DNA of 64,000 nt, taken from positions 4,016,183 to 4,080,182 of the forward strand of contig JAMWFC010000117.1 of the NCBI GenBank assembly GCA_027475525.1. Reading direction: 5' to 3'. Below the pieces are notes generated by a model. That model was not told where the DNA came from, made no database searches, and saw only the letters and a program-made list of their open reading frames with translations. The DNA is from Macrolepiota albuminosa (Eukaryota > Basidiomycota > Agaricomycetes > Agaricales > Agaricaceae). This document shows, one piece after another, positions 1 through 9,980 of this stretch (position 1 is the stretch's first letter; each line of letters starts with the position of its first letter). A program made the translations under genes and the position numbers.

Positions 1-545
1 TTCAATATAGTCATTAAAGTCTCCAATATGTCAAGTGTCAGCCAACCTATAATGTTGCTTGATGCACTCAATTTGAGTAGAAGCCTATCAGCATATCAGT
101 TAATCAAAAAGGCATGCAAACAATCAATGCAATATCAAGACTAAAGTACAACAAGTGGGTAGCTACTCTTTAAATACTAGTGGGGGCTACTCCAGGTTCC
201 TGAGGGGTTCTGAAATGTCTGAGGCAATTCTGGAAGTTAATGGACAGTGCAAAAGAAGGAGGAATTGTATACCAGGGATTGTGCATGCAGAGTACATGAT
301 TAATTGGCATGTAGAGGTGGCCCTAATGTGTGATGTATAATAGCCAGAGTGATTGATATGATCTGCAGTGGGTGTGCTAGTGGACAATTCTGAGTTCCTT
401 GATGCAGGGTTGTTGGGAAGTGTGGTGTGATAGTGAGGTCTGATGCACATGATAGTGGGGGTTGTGTTGTGGAGTTGGCAGAGGAGTCTTGGATGGGGTT
501 CTGGAAATGTTCTGGGATAGTCTCAGGTAGGAGGGGTCGTGACAA
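1..545. repeat. AT-rich repeat remnant
   Basis: No gene is visible. Bases 35-105 resemble 37,249-37,315 (both carry a 'cctataatgt...ttgatgcactca' stretch), so this is part of a dispersed repeat. Open frames here are short and AT-driven. The boundary at about 545 is where similarity to gypsy family G2 pol stops. Confidence 0.45.
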
Positions 546-892
546 GTGTGGATATGCATTTGTATGGTTCAGAATCTCTATAAAGAGATTATTATAATTA
601 TATTTTTTCTGAATATATGTGCAAAACTGCATATCATCTTTGTTGATAAATGCAGGATGATAATTCTGCAATTCTATTGCATCTTGCAACATCATCTTCT
701 TACTGCTAAAATATACTTCTTGCACTTCTATTTGCTGTGCTTGGATGACCTTATAGTCAACCAGCATTTGAGCTTCAATATGAGTTTATTCTTTTGTCTG
801 CTTGGATATAGTTATAGGCATTATAGATATCATCTTAAATATTACTTTCAAAATACTGAGACAAATTGTCAACAACCTTGTTTAATGTATCT

Positions 893-1046
893 TTTACATA
901 AATGATATTGAACTGATATCACAACATGTAGTTGATTTAGTGATGTTGTTGCAAAGATAGATGCACTTATTTACATAAATGATATTGAACTGATATCACA
1001 ACATGTAGTTGATTTAGTGATGTTGTTGCAAAGATAGATGCACTTA
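893..1046. repeat. Exact 77-bp tandem duplication
   Basis: Bases 893-969 are repeated without change at 970-1,046. The period is exactly 77, as at 19 other sites in this window, so an assembly join is the likely cause. Confidence 0.9.
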
Positions 1047-2784
1047 AATCTTGAAAAACTCAAGCACTTTGTAATTTGTGATGATATAGATTTTATATCC
1101 TATTAGCTTATCCTTTCATTTCAGGAGGGCTTCTAAAATTGTAAGTGTTTCCAACTTATGAATAACATAATTCTGCTGTACAACAGTGAACTTACAGGAT
1201 ATAAACCTTACTGGTCAGCATGTTTGCTAGGTCTTTTCTTGGCCAAACATGGCTCCTACACCTGTTTTAAATGCATCACATATGAGCTAGATAAGCTTGT
1301 TGATATATAGATTAATTGGCTAGATAATTGGTATTTTTGTGCAAATGTGCTTAATCATTTCAAAGTACTGCTAATACAGCAGTCTCTAATGAAAGAGGGA
1401 CTCATTCTAGATTATGACCATTAGTAGCTCAGTATAAGCAATGATATTTTGTAAAAAGTTATCAATGTAATTCACTAGCTCAATAAATTGCTGGATATTA
1501 TTGTAGGGCATGAATTATGTCATTTTCAAATACAATTGAGTTTATCTATATCTGGGTGTATACCCTTCTTGTCAATAACATGACTTAAACAATCTATGCT
1601 TAGTGCATATAACTCATACTTCTTCCATTTGAGGTAGAGGCTTGTCTTTCTGAGTTGTTCAAACATGACTTATAGATGCTATTCATGCTCCTCAATAGAG
1701 TCTAAAAAGATAAAAATATTGTCTAAATAAATGTATATAAATTTTTTAATTACATCTTGGAAAACTAAGGTCATTAATATCTGGAATGTAGCTGGTACAT
1801 TACAATTGCCAATTTACATTATATTGCTCATAAATGTTCCCATTAAGGATGAAAACAGCATTTTTAATATGTCTTTTTTGCATATGCAAACTTGTTCATA
1901 TGCATTCATAAAGTCAATTTTCAACTTGTATTTTGTCTTAGTGATATCCTCACATATAACTTTCTAATCTGAAAAGCAAGTTACATCTTTGACAGTATTA
2001 TTGTTGCACTGCCATGCATTCAATGCTATTTGTAACATTCCATTCTTTTTGGAAATACATAGTAATGGTGCAGCTTGCACCACTGATTGTAGTTTCCACC
2101 ACTTCATATTTATATACCTGTTTGTTTTTTCACAAAGTTGGTTCTAAAGTGCTTATAGACAGTGAGGCAAATAATATTTATATTGCTTATTCTTATTAAT
2201 GAGATTGATTTCATAATTCACTTCTTTTTAATAAAGAAGTTCCTCCTTTGTCCTATTGATGATATCCACAAACTTATATTGTTAATGCTAGCACAATCAA
2301 AGAATGTCTTCTTCTATAAAGCTTGTAGCCTGACCTTTTCCCTTTAATATGCATAGTACATGCAGTTGAAACTTTGGTTTGAATTGCTCCCACAAGGCAT
2401 GTACATGCTCTTTTGTGAGATCTCCAGGATTCAACTTTATAACTGGTTGCATCTTTACTGTTTTTATCATCTTTGACAATGATTGCATACTTTTTGCCTT
2501 CAATGATATACTATCAAATATTATATCATTTGAGGATTTAGAAATCTCATCCTCCTATACATGATAGTATATCTCTCTAGTCTGGGTCTATTGCATGCTT
2601 TCTATAGTATGCATCATCATTGATGCTACCAATTGATTTACTTTTGTAACATGCATAGATCTAGTCAGTCATATTTGTTGTAATATTTCTCTATTGTATA
2701 ATAGTGCCATAGGTGGCCATCTGTGTTGCATAGCATTACCTTCTCAAAATTCAGAGATATCCTGTTCTTATGTATAAATAGCAT

Positions 2785-3629
2785 ACCAATAATCATGACA
2801 GTTAAAATTTGTTATATCCACATATTTTTTTGTCAACATCCTTGACATCTTTATCCTTACCTCAGCACCAAATTGCACCATTGCATGGCTCCCTACAGTC
2901 TCCAATTAGAGCATCAGCAACTCTTCTTTATCCTTACCTCAGCACCAAATTGCACCATTGCATGGCTCCCTACAGTCTCCAATTAGAGCATCAGCAACTC
3001 TTTTAGCTTATGAATGTATATCACATTAACATGAGCAAACTGTGGTGTTATGCCTGTAGTGGTACTCTCTGAGTTCCACAAGGTCCAAGCTGGATATCCA
3101 TTAATATTTACATAGGCCACCAGATATTTTTTTCTTCAGAAGTATACTTTGGCTACTGCAATTTATTAGTTGCTTTTTGTAAAGTCATATGTCTTATTCA
3201 GACATACTGATCTTCTTAGCACTCAATTAGTGCAAACAAATGTTTACCAATAATCATGACAGTTAAAATTTGTTATATCCACATATTTTTTTGTCAACAT
3301 CCTTGACATCTTTATCCTTACCTCAGCACCAAATTGCACCATTGCATGGCTCCCTACAGTCTCCAATTAGAGCATCAGCAACTCTTTTAGCTTATGAATG
3401 TATATCACATTAACATGAGCAAACTGTGGTGTTATGCCTGTAGTGGTACTCTCTGAGTTCCACAAGGTCCAAGCTGGATATCCATTAATATTTACATAGG
3501 CCACCAGATATTTTTTTCTTCAGAAGTATACTTTGGCTACTGCAATTTATTAGTTGCTTTTTGTAAAGTCATATGTCTTATTCAGACATACTGATCTTCT
3601 TAGCACTCAATTAGTGCAAACAAATGTTT
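2785..3629. repeat. 384-bp tandem duplication with an internal 77-bp duplication
   Basis: The stretch starting 'accaataatcatgacag' at 2,785 starts again at 3,246. The first copy is 461 bp because it contains a 77-bp tandem duplication at 2,848-3,001; without it the period is 384. Both copies cover the protease part of the G2 relic. Confidence 0.85.
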
Positions 3630-3783
3630 ATTCTCATCATCACAAGTGTAATAATTACTGTTGTACACATCCACTACAATGTACTTGTTGTTATCAATTT
3701 GATACTTCTTGTGGCTCCTCTTCAGTCATCTTGACTACTTTCTCCTCTTTGTCATTGATAACAATGTTACTCAGAGCTGCAGC

Positions 3784-3966
3784 TGTTAGGCTACAAACTG
3801 CGATTCGCAATGCGACGCGTTGTTGGCACTGAGAACAGAATGTATTATGTAGTTAAACAGCGTTTAACGACCGAATGTAACACACCTGAGAACAGAATAG
3901 ACTAAGATAAGGAACTAGACTAAGCTACCGACTACGATGGGGAGCGTGGTCACGTGTACCGTGACA
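3784..3966 (-). repeat. 3' LTR of G1
   Basis: 183 bp, from tgttaggcta to accgtgaca on the plus strand. It matches 9,095-9,277 except for about two substitutions. Confidence 0.95.
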
Positions 3967-3985
3967 CTCGCCCCCTACCCGTAAG
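3967..3985 (-). promoter_or_regulatory. Polypurine tract of G1
   Basis: On the minus strand the bases just before the 3' LTR read gggtagggggcgag, a purine-rich run in the position where plus-strand DNA synthesis is primed in LTR retrotransposons. Confidence 0.7.
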
Positions 3986-4008
3986 GCAGAGGGAAACAAA
4001 AAAAGGCC

Positions 4009-5352
4009 TCAACTCGAACGCTGTGCGCCTTTCTTCCTGCGCCGGCCCTTCCCACGAGTCCGCTTGTTTTCCCGAAACTCTTGGATGGCCTCTAGCGCGT
4101 GCGGCATGTCGTACTCCTTGAGCCATTCGTCCTCACTGTCGTCGTACCCCTTCCATCGCACCAAAAACTCCGTCACCCCTCCCCTGGTCCTGCGCTCCCA
4201 CAGGATTCTCTCTATCTCCACCTCCTCACCCGTCTCCATTTGCACCGGCGGCGGAGGCTCCTGCCTCCGTCCCAAGATCGTGTCGTCCCGCGCAGGTACA
4301 AGGCACGACACATGAAAGACATCGTGTATCGTCCAACCGTCGGGCAAGTGCAACCGGTAAGCCGTGTCCGAGATCTTCTGTGCAATTTTGAAGGGGCCGA
4401 ACCTCTTGAAATCCAGTTTGTGGCTCGGTCGATCTGAGCGCAAATCCGCTCGTTCTAGAAACACTCGGTCCCCTGCAACATAATCCGGGGCCTTGTTGAC
4501 CCACGCATCGTAGAACCGTTTCATCCTCGCTGCCGCCAACTCCAACAACCCCCTCAGCTCCTGCTGCACCTTCCGAATCCGGTCGAGCCGCTCATCTGCC
4601 CGAGGGACCACCTGCGAATTCACCGGATCGACCGAAAACGTGGGGTTGTAGGCGTACTCGGCATAGAAGGGCGACATTCCCGTCGCAGTGCTCACACGGT
4701 TATTATACGCAAACTCTGCGAAAGGTAGCCAGTCAAACCAGTCATCTTGGTAATAATCGATAAACGCCCGCAGGTAGACCTCGAGCTCCTGGTTCACACG
4801 CTCCGTTTGCCCGTCCGATTGCAGATGGTGCGCCGTCGATAATGCCGGTTTAATGCCCAGGCGCTCCCACATCCGCCTCGCATAGCGAGCCACGAACTGG
4901 GGCCCACGATCGGACACAATCTTCTTGGGGGTGCCATGCAAGCACCAGACTCGCTCCATGAAGCTATCGCACATCTGTGCCGCATCGTCCGTAGAGTGTG
5001 CCCCCAAGAAATGCGCCCGTTTCGTTGACTTATCGACGACCACCTGGACCATGTCGTAACCACGGGAGACTGGGAGTGGGCCCACGTAATCGGTCGAGAT
5101 GTGCTGCCAGGGGCCGTCCGGGACCTCAAGTGGCTGGAGGGGGCCATGAGGTTTCTGTCGTCTGGGCTTAACACGCTGACAGACCTCACACCCCTCAACG
5201 TAACGGCGCACGAAGTCCGACATGCGTGGCCAGTAGTAGTTCCTCGCAATGAGCGCCAACGTGTTTGCACGCCCTGGGTGTCCGGCGGGGATGGAGTCAT
5301 GATACAACTGCAGGATGTGGCGCTTCACAGCGTCATCATCTGGAACATACAC
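4009..5352 (-). CDS. G1 integrase and chromodomain (3' part of pol)
   Basis: This is the 447-codon C-terminal part of G1 pol. It is in the same frame as the upstream part and separated from it only by a TGA near 5,365. It begins with the HHCC zinc-binding region (GHPGRAN...CEVCQRVKPRR). The catalytic DDE core follows, with the Asp residues in STDYVGPL and VSDRGPQFV and the Glu in GQTERVNQELE. It ends with a chromodomain (VEIERILWERR...FLVRWKGYDDSEDEW) and a basic tail. Integrase joins the cDNA to the chromosome, and chromodomains of this class can steer insertion to marked chromatin. The start at 5,352 is only the first codon after the stop; the natural product would be a fusion with the upstream ORF. 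Confidence 0.9.
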   Translation of the reverse strand: MYVPDDDAVKRHILQLYHDSIPAGHPGRANTLALIARNYYWPRMSDFVRRYVEGCEVCQRVKPRRQKPHGPLQPLEVPDGPWQHISTDYVGPLPVSRGYDMVQVVVDKSTKRAHFLGAHSTDDAAQMCDSFMERVWCLHGTPKKIVSDRGPQFVARYARRMWERLGIKPALSTAHHLQSDGQTERVNQELEVYLRAFIDYYQDDWFDWLPFAEFAYNNRVSTATGMSPFYAEYAYNPTFSVDPVNSQVVPRADERLDRIRKVQQELRGLLELAAARMKRFYDAWVNKAPDYVAGDRVFLERADLRSDRPSHKLDFKRFGPFKIAQKISDTAYRLHLPDGWTIHDVFHVSCLVPARDDTILGRRQEPPPPVQMETGEEVEIERILWERRTRGGVTEFLVRWKGYDDSEDEWLKEYDMPHALEAIQEFRENKRTRGKGRRRKKGAQRSS

Positions 5353-5364
5353 CAGCCCCCGAAA

Positions 5365-8145
5365 TCAAACTAGCCCCGCCTCCAATGTGAACTCCCGCAG
5401 TCGAGACCTCACCAACGCTGGAGCACTGTCAAGCTGCAGGACTGGCGCCAGCCTCGGGTCCTTCGGTGTTGCCAACCTGATCAAGCCGACGATGTTACCG
5501 TCCGCCAGTATCGCCTGCGCCGCCGCCACCCGAGCCACCACCTCCGATTGCTCACAATCCTCCAAACGCACCACCACCCCTTTCTTCACCACCCGCTCTT
5601 CCGGCAATAGCGTCTGTTGGCTGTTATCACGCTCCCCCGAGGGGACCTCGTGGTCAGGCCGCCGCGACAACCCATCTGGCCCCGCGCTGAGACGACCAGG
5701 CCTGTGGTGAATCGTGAACACGAAACGGTTCAGGAACAAGCTCCACCGGGCCTGCCGCCGTGTCAGATCCCTCGCCGTCATGAAGTACTCGAGGTTCCGG
5801 TGGTCGGAGAAAACGTCGACAGAAAATGGGCTCCCTTCCAGGTATGGCCGCCAAGTCTCAAAAGCGCGGACCACCGAGAGGAGTTCCTTGTCATGAACAT
5901 CATAATTCCGCTCCGCTGGCTGCATTGACTTTGAAAAGAACGCCACTGGCCTCCAGTCCCCATCATGTGCTCTCTGTGACAACACTGCACCCACCGCATA
6001 ATCCGACGCATCCGTCTCCACTTGAAACTGCGCGTTGGTGTCCGGCATCACCAGTACTGGTGCCTGGATGAATGCTGCCTTCAACCTGTCAAACGCCCGC
6101 TGCTCCAACACCCCCCACCTCCACACGCGGTCCTTCCTCTTCAGCTCCTCCAACGGCCGTGCCAACGCTGCATAATCCTCCACAAAGCGCTGATAAAAAT
6201 TGCAGAAGCCTAAGAACTGATTTACGTGTCGCACGTTTTGTGGTGCCGGCCAGTCCACCACACCACTGACCTTCACGGGGTCCATGCCAATCCGACCTGG
6301 GGAGATCTTCAGGCCCAAATAGTCAACCTCCGCCGTCCTGAAGCGACACTTCTCCGGCTTCAGAAACAGGTCAGCCCGACGCAAACGACGCAAGACCTCC
6401 CGAACGTGTTCATCGTGCAAGGCTGGGTCCTCCGAAAAAATGATAATGTCGTCCAAGTAGAGCACCACGTAGACATCGACCAGGTCATGGAACAAATCGT
6501 TCACCATGCGCTGGAACGCTGCTGGCGCATTGCGCAGGCCAAACTGCATGACCAGAAACTCAAACTGGCCATACCTTGTCTGAAAAGAGGTCTTCCACTC
6601 ATCCCCCTCCCGCACACGGACATTATAATACCCCCACCGCATGTCCAACGTCGTAAACACCTTCGCCGCCTTCAGTCTGTCCAGGAGTTCATTTGTCAAC
6701 GGGATCGGGTAAGCATCAGGTTTCGTCACCGCATTCATTGCTCTGAAGTCCACGACCAGACGCAAAGCCCCATCCTTCTTCTTGACAAAGAAGACCGGGG
6801 CACCACACGGTGCGCTCGACTGCCGTATGTAGCCCTTCGCAAGATTCTCGTCGATAAACTCCCGCAAGGCCTTCAGCTCTGCTGGCACCAACTGATACAA
6901 CTTTCCTGGGACCGGCACCTCCGCGCCATCGAGCAAGTCGATCCCCAGGTCGTATTTCGTGTGCGCCGGCAACCGCTCCGACCTGGCCTTGTCGAAGACA
7001 TCGAGGAACTCATGAAACTCCTCCGGGACCATCTCCTCCACTGACACCTCACGCTTCCCCCGCCGCTTGCTCTCCCCCTCCGCCAGCACCTGCGAGAAAC
7101 TCCTCCCTGCCGCACCACGCACCTCCTGGAGCTGTGGACCCTCCAGCCCTCGCATCGACTCCAAGTCCCACCGCTGTTCCAAACACACCGTGCTACTGTC
7201 ACTCAGCCCTGCCGCCTCCTCCCTGCACCCAATCGCCTCCTCAATCGCCGCCCTCGCCCGCTGCACCGCCTCCTGTCGCTGCCTCCTCCAAAAACGCGTC
7301 CTTCGAGTTCGCACCCGCTTGAGGCCATGGAAGCGCTCCGCTGGCAGCACCCCATGAGGCCGGACCACTGCCGCCCCCGCCCCCGTCGACTTCCGCGCGC
7401 AGGCCGCAAACGACTGCTGTGGCCGCGAGCCCTCCCCACGACGCGCACCAAGCAGACACGACTCCCGGCAAAACTGCGACGCAAAATCCACGGTAGAGCG
7501 GCCCCAGTCGATGGACGGACTATGTCGCCGCAGCCAGTTCACACCCAGGATCAAGTTGTCATCTCCTATGTCCGCAACATCCAGCACCAGCGTCTCCTCG
7601 TGGTCACCAATGACAACTCGTAAATGCACCTCATCCATGATGAGGCCTGACTTCACCTCCGTGTTGTCGATCGTACGCAGGCGCATTGGACGCTTCTTCC
7701 GGATCGTCGGCAGTCGCTGCACGATGACAAAGCGGGGGTTCACAAAGCAACAACTCGCACCCGAATCGACCATCGCTCGCGTGTCTACCACTTCCACACC
7801 ACCCCCTTCCCCATGCACTCGCAAAGTTACTGGCAGTTCCAACGCTGCATGATCCGACCACGGTGACCGTGCATGAATCACCGCTGCACGTGCAGACTTA
7901 CGCCGCGCTCTCTGAACACTCGCTACACCCAGCCCATGCAAAATCTCTTGATTAGAAGACGAGAGTACATGAACCTGCTCAGTTGCACCCGCTGCGACGA
8001 CACAGGGCAACCCTAAACAAAACCCGGCTGGGGCTCCTCCTCCTTCCTTCCACTCGCCACCGCCTCCCGAACTGCCGCCTTGATCGACTCCATCCACTGC
8101 GGGCACTGCACCATGAGGTGGCCCGTCAACCTGCACTTGAAGCAC
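5365..8145 (-). CDS. G1 protease-reverse transcriptase-RNase H (5' part of pol)
   Basis: A 926-codon ORF. The aspartic protease has MVDSGASCCF with its catalytic Asp near residue 127. RT follows with the palm motif LDMRWGYYNV, the conserved FGLRNAPAAFQR and the YLDD active site near residue 563 (about 6,450). RNase H carries VETDASDYAVG near residue 708. The N-terminal 130 nt overlap gag in another frame, so expression probably needs a ribosomal frameshift within 8,013-8,145. The ORF ends at a TGA (LV-stop-FRGLVYVPDD) that is one transition from CGA. Removing that stop would join it to the integrase ORF, so this copy is probably a recently killed one. Confidence 0.92.
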   Translation of the reverse strand: MLQVQVDGPPHGAVPAVDGVDQGGSSGGGGEWKEGGGAPAGFCLGLPCVVAAGATEQVHVLSSSNQEILHGLGVASVQRARRKSARAAVIHARSPWSDHAALELPVTLRVHGEGGGVEVVDTRAMVDSGASCCFVNPRFVIVQRLPTIRKKRPMRLRTIDNTEVKSGLIMDEVHLRVVIGDHEETLVLDVADIGDDNLILGVNWLRRHSPSIDWGRSTVDFASQFCRESCLLGARRGEGSRPQQSFAACARKSTGAGAAVVRPHGVLPAERFHGLKRVRTRRTRFWRRQRQEAVQRARAAIEEAIGCREEAAGLSDSSTVCLEQRWDLESMRGLEGPQLQEVRGAAGRSFSQVLAEGESKRRGKREVSVEEMVPEEFHEFLDVFDKARSERLPAHTKYDLGIDLLDGAEVPVPGKLYQLVPAELKALREFIDENLAKGYIRQSSAPCGAPVFFVKKKDGALRLVVDFRAMNAVTKPDAYPIPLTNELLDRLKAAKVFTTLDMRWGYYNVRVREGDEWKTSFQTRYGQFEFLVMQFGLRNAPAAFQRMVNDLFHDLVDVYVVLYLDDIIIFSEDPALHDEHVREVLRRLRRADLFLKPEKCRFRTAEVDYLGLKISPGRIGMDPVKVSGVVDWPAPQNVRHVNQFLGFCNFYQRFVEDYAALARPLEELKRKDRVWRWGVLEQRAFDRLKAAFIQAPVLVMPDTNAQFQVETDASDYAVGAVLSQRAHDGDWRPVAFFSKSMQPAERNYDVHDKELLSVVRAFETWRPYLEGSPFSVDVFSDHRNLEYFMTARDLTRRQARWSLFLNRFVFTIHHRPGRLSAGPDGLSRRPDHEVPSGERDNSQQTLLPEERVVKKGVVVRLEDCEQSEVVARVAAAQAILADGNIVGLIRLATPKDPRLAPVLQLDSAPALVRSRLREFTLEAGLV

Positions 8146-9059
8146 TTGCGAGCCGCTGGGACCCCCTTCGCACGGTCCACGTCCATCGCGTTGGGGTCAG
8201 CTGGCGCCGGCAGCGGCGCTGAGCGCGCCAAAGTGCCCACGCTTGCGTTGTTAGCAGGCACCGCAGCCGCCGTCGAGGTTCGCTGGGAGGCTGACATCGA
8301 GGATGCCCAGCTGCCCTTCTTTCGCGCCGCGATGTCCGCGAGTTTGGCCTCCCGACGCAACAGGATGTCCCGTGCCTCCTCCGCCGTCTGGTAGTCTGTA
8401 TTCACCAAGGCTTCCATCGCCGCCGCGCTAAGGCCCTTCCAAAAGCGGTCCTTAACATACTCGCTCTCAGCATCTGCACGGCCCAGCTTCCCCTTCAACT
8501 CGAAAAAGGCCGTACAATAGTCCGTGATCGACTTGGACCCCTGCTGCAACTGACCTATGCGATTCAACGCGTCCTGCGCGGGGTCACACGTGCAAAAACC
8601 CGCCTTGAAGTCCGCCAGCCATGCGTCCCACTGGAAACGCCGAGGGTTCAGACCCGGATCATCTGAACCGGTCGTGATGACGTACGACCACTCCTGCGCC
8701 GGACCCGTCAGATAAGACTGTGCCCACACAATCTTCTGCCGATCGTCCCGGAAGAACTCGAACTCCGCCGCCGCCTCAACCTGCCTAGCAAACTGATCCG
8801 CGAGCTGTTTAGACTTCCCGTCGTACACCTCCGGAGGGTTGATTTTAGGGCCATGACGCGCAGCCCGCGGCTCCCGCGACGCCTGTTCCAAAAGTGCGAC
8901 ATGCCCGGACAGTCCTTCCATACCTTCATGGATGTTGTCCAAACTCGCCTGCAATTGCGCCGCCAGTTGTGCCTGGATGGCCTGAAAGACCATGTCCGCG
9001 ATTCGCTCGTCCACCGACCCCTCTGGCGCGGCTGTCTCAGTTGCCCCGGGGGAAGACAT
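8013..9059 (-). CDS. G1 Gag (capsid and zinc knuckle)
   Basis: A 348-codon ORF starting MSSPGATET, 36 nt inside the 5' LTR. An N-terminal helical stretch is followed by the retrotransposon capsid region (PPEVYDGKSKQLADQF...WAQSYLTGPAQEW...FKAGFC...YCTAFFELKGKLG). It ends with one CCHC zinc knuckle, CFKCRLTGHLMVQC (C-x2-C-x4-H-x4-C), which binds the RNA genome. It assembles the particle in the cytoplasm. The ORF is intact and its 3' end overlaps pol. The only ATG upstream of the capsid region that I can see fixes the start. Confidence 0.92.
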   Translation of the reverse strand: MSSPGATETAAPEGSVDERIADMVFQAIQAQLAAQLQASLDNIHEGMEGLSGHVALLEQASREPRAARHGPKINPPEVYDGKSKQLADQFARQVEAAAEFEFFRDDRQKIVWAQSYLTGPAQEWSYVITTGSDDPGLNPRRFQWDAWLADFKAGFCTCDPAQDALNRIGQLQQGSKSITDYCTAFFELKGKLGRADAESEYVKDRFWKGLSAAAMEALVNTDYQTAEEARDILLRREAKLADIAARKKGSWASSMSASQRTSTAAAVPANNASVGTLARSAPLPAPADPNAMDVDRAKGVPAARKCFKCRLTGHLMVQCPQWMESIKAAVREAVASGRKEEEPQPGFV

Positions 9060-9079
9060 CGCTCGAAAAAAAATTTTTT

Positions 9080-9092
9080 TTATCTTAGTCCA
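9080..9092 (-). promoter_or_regulatory. Putative self-primer binding site of G1
   Basis: In sense orientation, two bases after the 5' LTR, the sequence TGGACTAAGATAA is the exact reverse complement of a 13-nt stretch inside the same LTR (9,209-9,221). This is the arrangement used by Tf1/sushi-type elements, where the 5' end of the transcript primes reverse transcription. Use of a tRNA primer is the alternative. Confidence 0.6.
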
Positions 9093-9094
9093 AG

Positions 9095-9277
9095 TGTTAG
9101 GCTACGAACTGCGATTCGCAATGCGACGCGTTGTTGGCACTGAGAACAGAATGTATTATGTAGTTAAACAGCGTTTAACGACCGAATGTAACACACCTGA
9201 GAACAGAATGGACTAAGATAAGGAACTAGACTAAGCTACCGACTACGATGGGGAGCGTGGTCACGTGTACCGTGACA
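9095..9277 (-). repeat. 5' LTR of G1
   Basis: 183 bp, nearly identical to the 3' LTR. The segment complementary to the primer site begins about 56 nt into the LTR in sense orientation, which would put the transcript start near 9,221 if self-priming is used. Confidence 0.95.
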
Positions 9278-9420
9278 GCAGCTATATGAGCTGCATAAAT
9301 ATGTGCCTTGGAAGAGGCAGGGCATTTCTTGATAAAATGCCCAACTCTCCCACAGTTATAGCATTCAGAAGAGTCTCTTACTGGTTTTCTCTGGAGTTGC
9401 TCCTGCACCTGCATTAGGTC
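9278..9420 (-). pseudogene. Decayed G2 gag zinc knuckle (continuation of left relic)
   Basis: The minus strand encodes CYNCGRVGHFIKKC followed by CPASSKAHIYAAHIA, the decayed counterpart of CFACGQPGHYATNC and the following residues of intact G2. This shows that G1 landed between the zinc knuckle and the protease of the older element. Confidence 0.75.
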
Positions 9421-9479
9421 TAGCTCCTATACATGCTACAGACACTGGTGCCTCTTTGGCTGCTACTTAATTCTGACTA

Positions 9480-9980
9480 TAAGGATGATCTTTGGAGGCT
9501 ATGGCTTAGTCATATGATTAGAAGAGAGAGATCTAAAGTGTATTAAAGTATATACTTATAATATTATAATAACCACTCACCTTGCAGAAAGAGATCTAAA
9601 GAGAACAAGTTTAAGGATTTCCTATACCAAGTTGAATGCTTCTAGGGCCTCTGAAGCATGGAAAACAACTGTATAGGACAAGAGAACCTTAAAAACTCAA
9701 AAATTGCCTAAACAAATAAGTGCACAAATAAGGCAGGAAAATTCTAGACTTTGGAGGTTAAACTCTGGCTTATGTAAGCAGTCTGTATGCAGTGCTGAAG
9801 AGCCCACACTTGTCTGAATGATAGCTAAAGAATCAGAGCACCTCAAGGGCTGAGAATAGTATTAATAGATAGTGTTGAAAGAATAAAAGCAGTAAAGTAA
9901 AAAAATGACAGCAGAAATAAAGAAATAAATAAAGAGTGAAAGAAGGAAGAAATGAGGAGTCTTCTGACAGGTTATTCAAG
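9480..9980. repeat. Dispersed repeat R1, copy 1
   Basis: About 500 bp, from 'tggaggctatggct' to 'cttctgacagg', aligning along its length with 35,090-35,605 and in its last part with 36,690-36,866. No ORF is conserved between copies. It is probably an LTR or other non-coding end of an old element. Confidence 0.75.

Larger units (their letters stand above)
546..3783 (-). pseudogene. Decayed gypsy G2 pol (RNase H, RT, protease), left relic
   Basis: On the minus strand this is a heavily mutated copy of the G2 polyprotein that is nearly intact at 51,100-54,300. From right to left one can follow the acidic stretch before the protease (about 3,640-3,700), the protease with its DSGST region (about 3,030-3,100), the RT N-terminal part (about 2,300-2,640), the RT palm and connection (1,300-2,000), RNase H (about 1,080-1,250) and the linker toward integrase (546-770, with a decayed match to the inner-copy motif NDSLFAEIIANPDDHP). 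Stops occur in all frames. The relic resumes at 9,278 beyond the inserted G1 element. It is non-functional. Confidence 0.75.
3784..9277 (-). mobile_element. Young Ty3/gypsy retrotransposon G1 (complete, minus strand)
   Basis: The element is 5,494 bp with two 183-bp LTRs (TG...CA) that differ at only about two positions. It is flanked on both sides by the 5-bp target duplication gcagc (3,779-3,783 and 9,278-9,282). The sense order on the minus strand is 5' LTR, primer site, gag, protease-RT-RNase H-integrase-chromodomain, polypurine tract, 3' LTR. It is inserted between the protease and zinc-knuckle parts of an old G2 relic. Its CpG-rich sequence contrasts sharply with the surrounding AT-rich DNA, which fits a recent arrival. 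The chromodomain places it among the chromoviruses. One in-frame TGA splits pol. Confidence 0.95.

Noticed and set aside
4064..9143. Plus-strand ORFs up to 272 codons across G1
   Set aside because: They are shadows of gag and pol on the other strand, caused by GC-rich codons.
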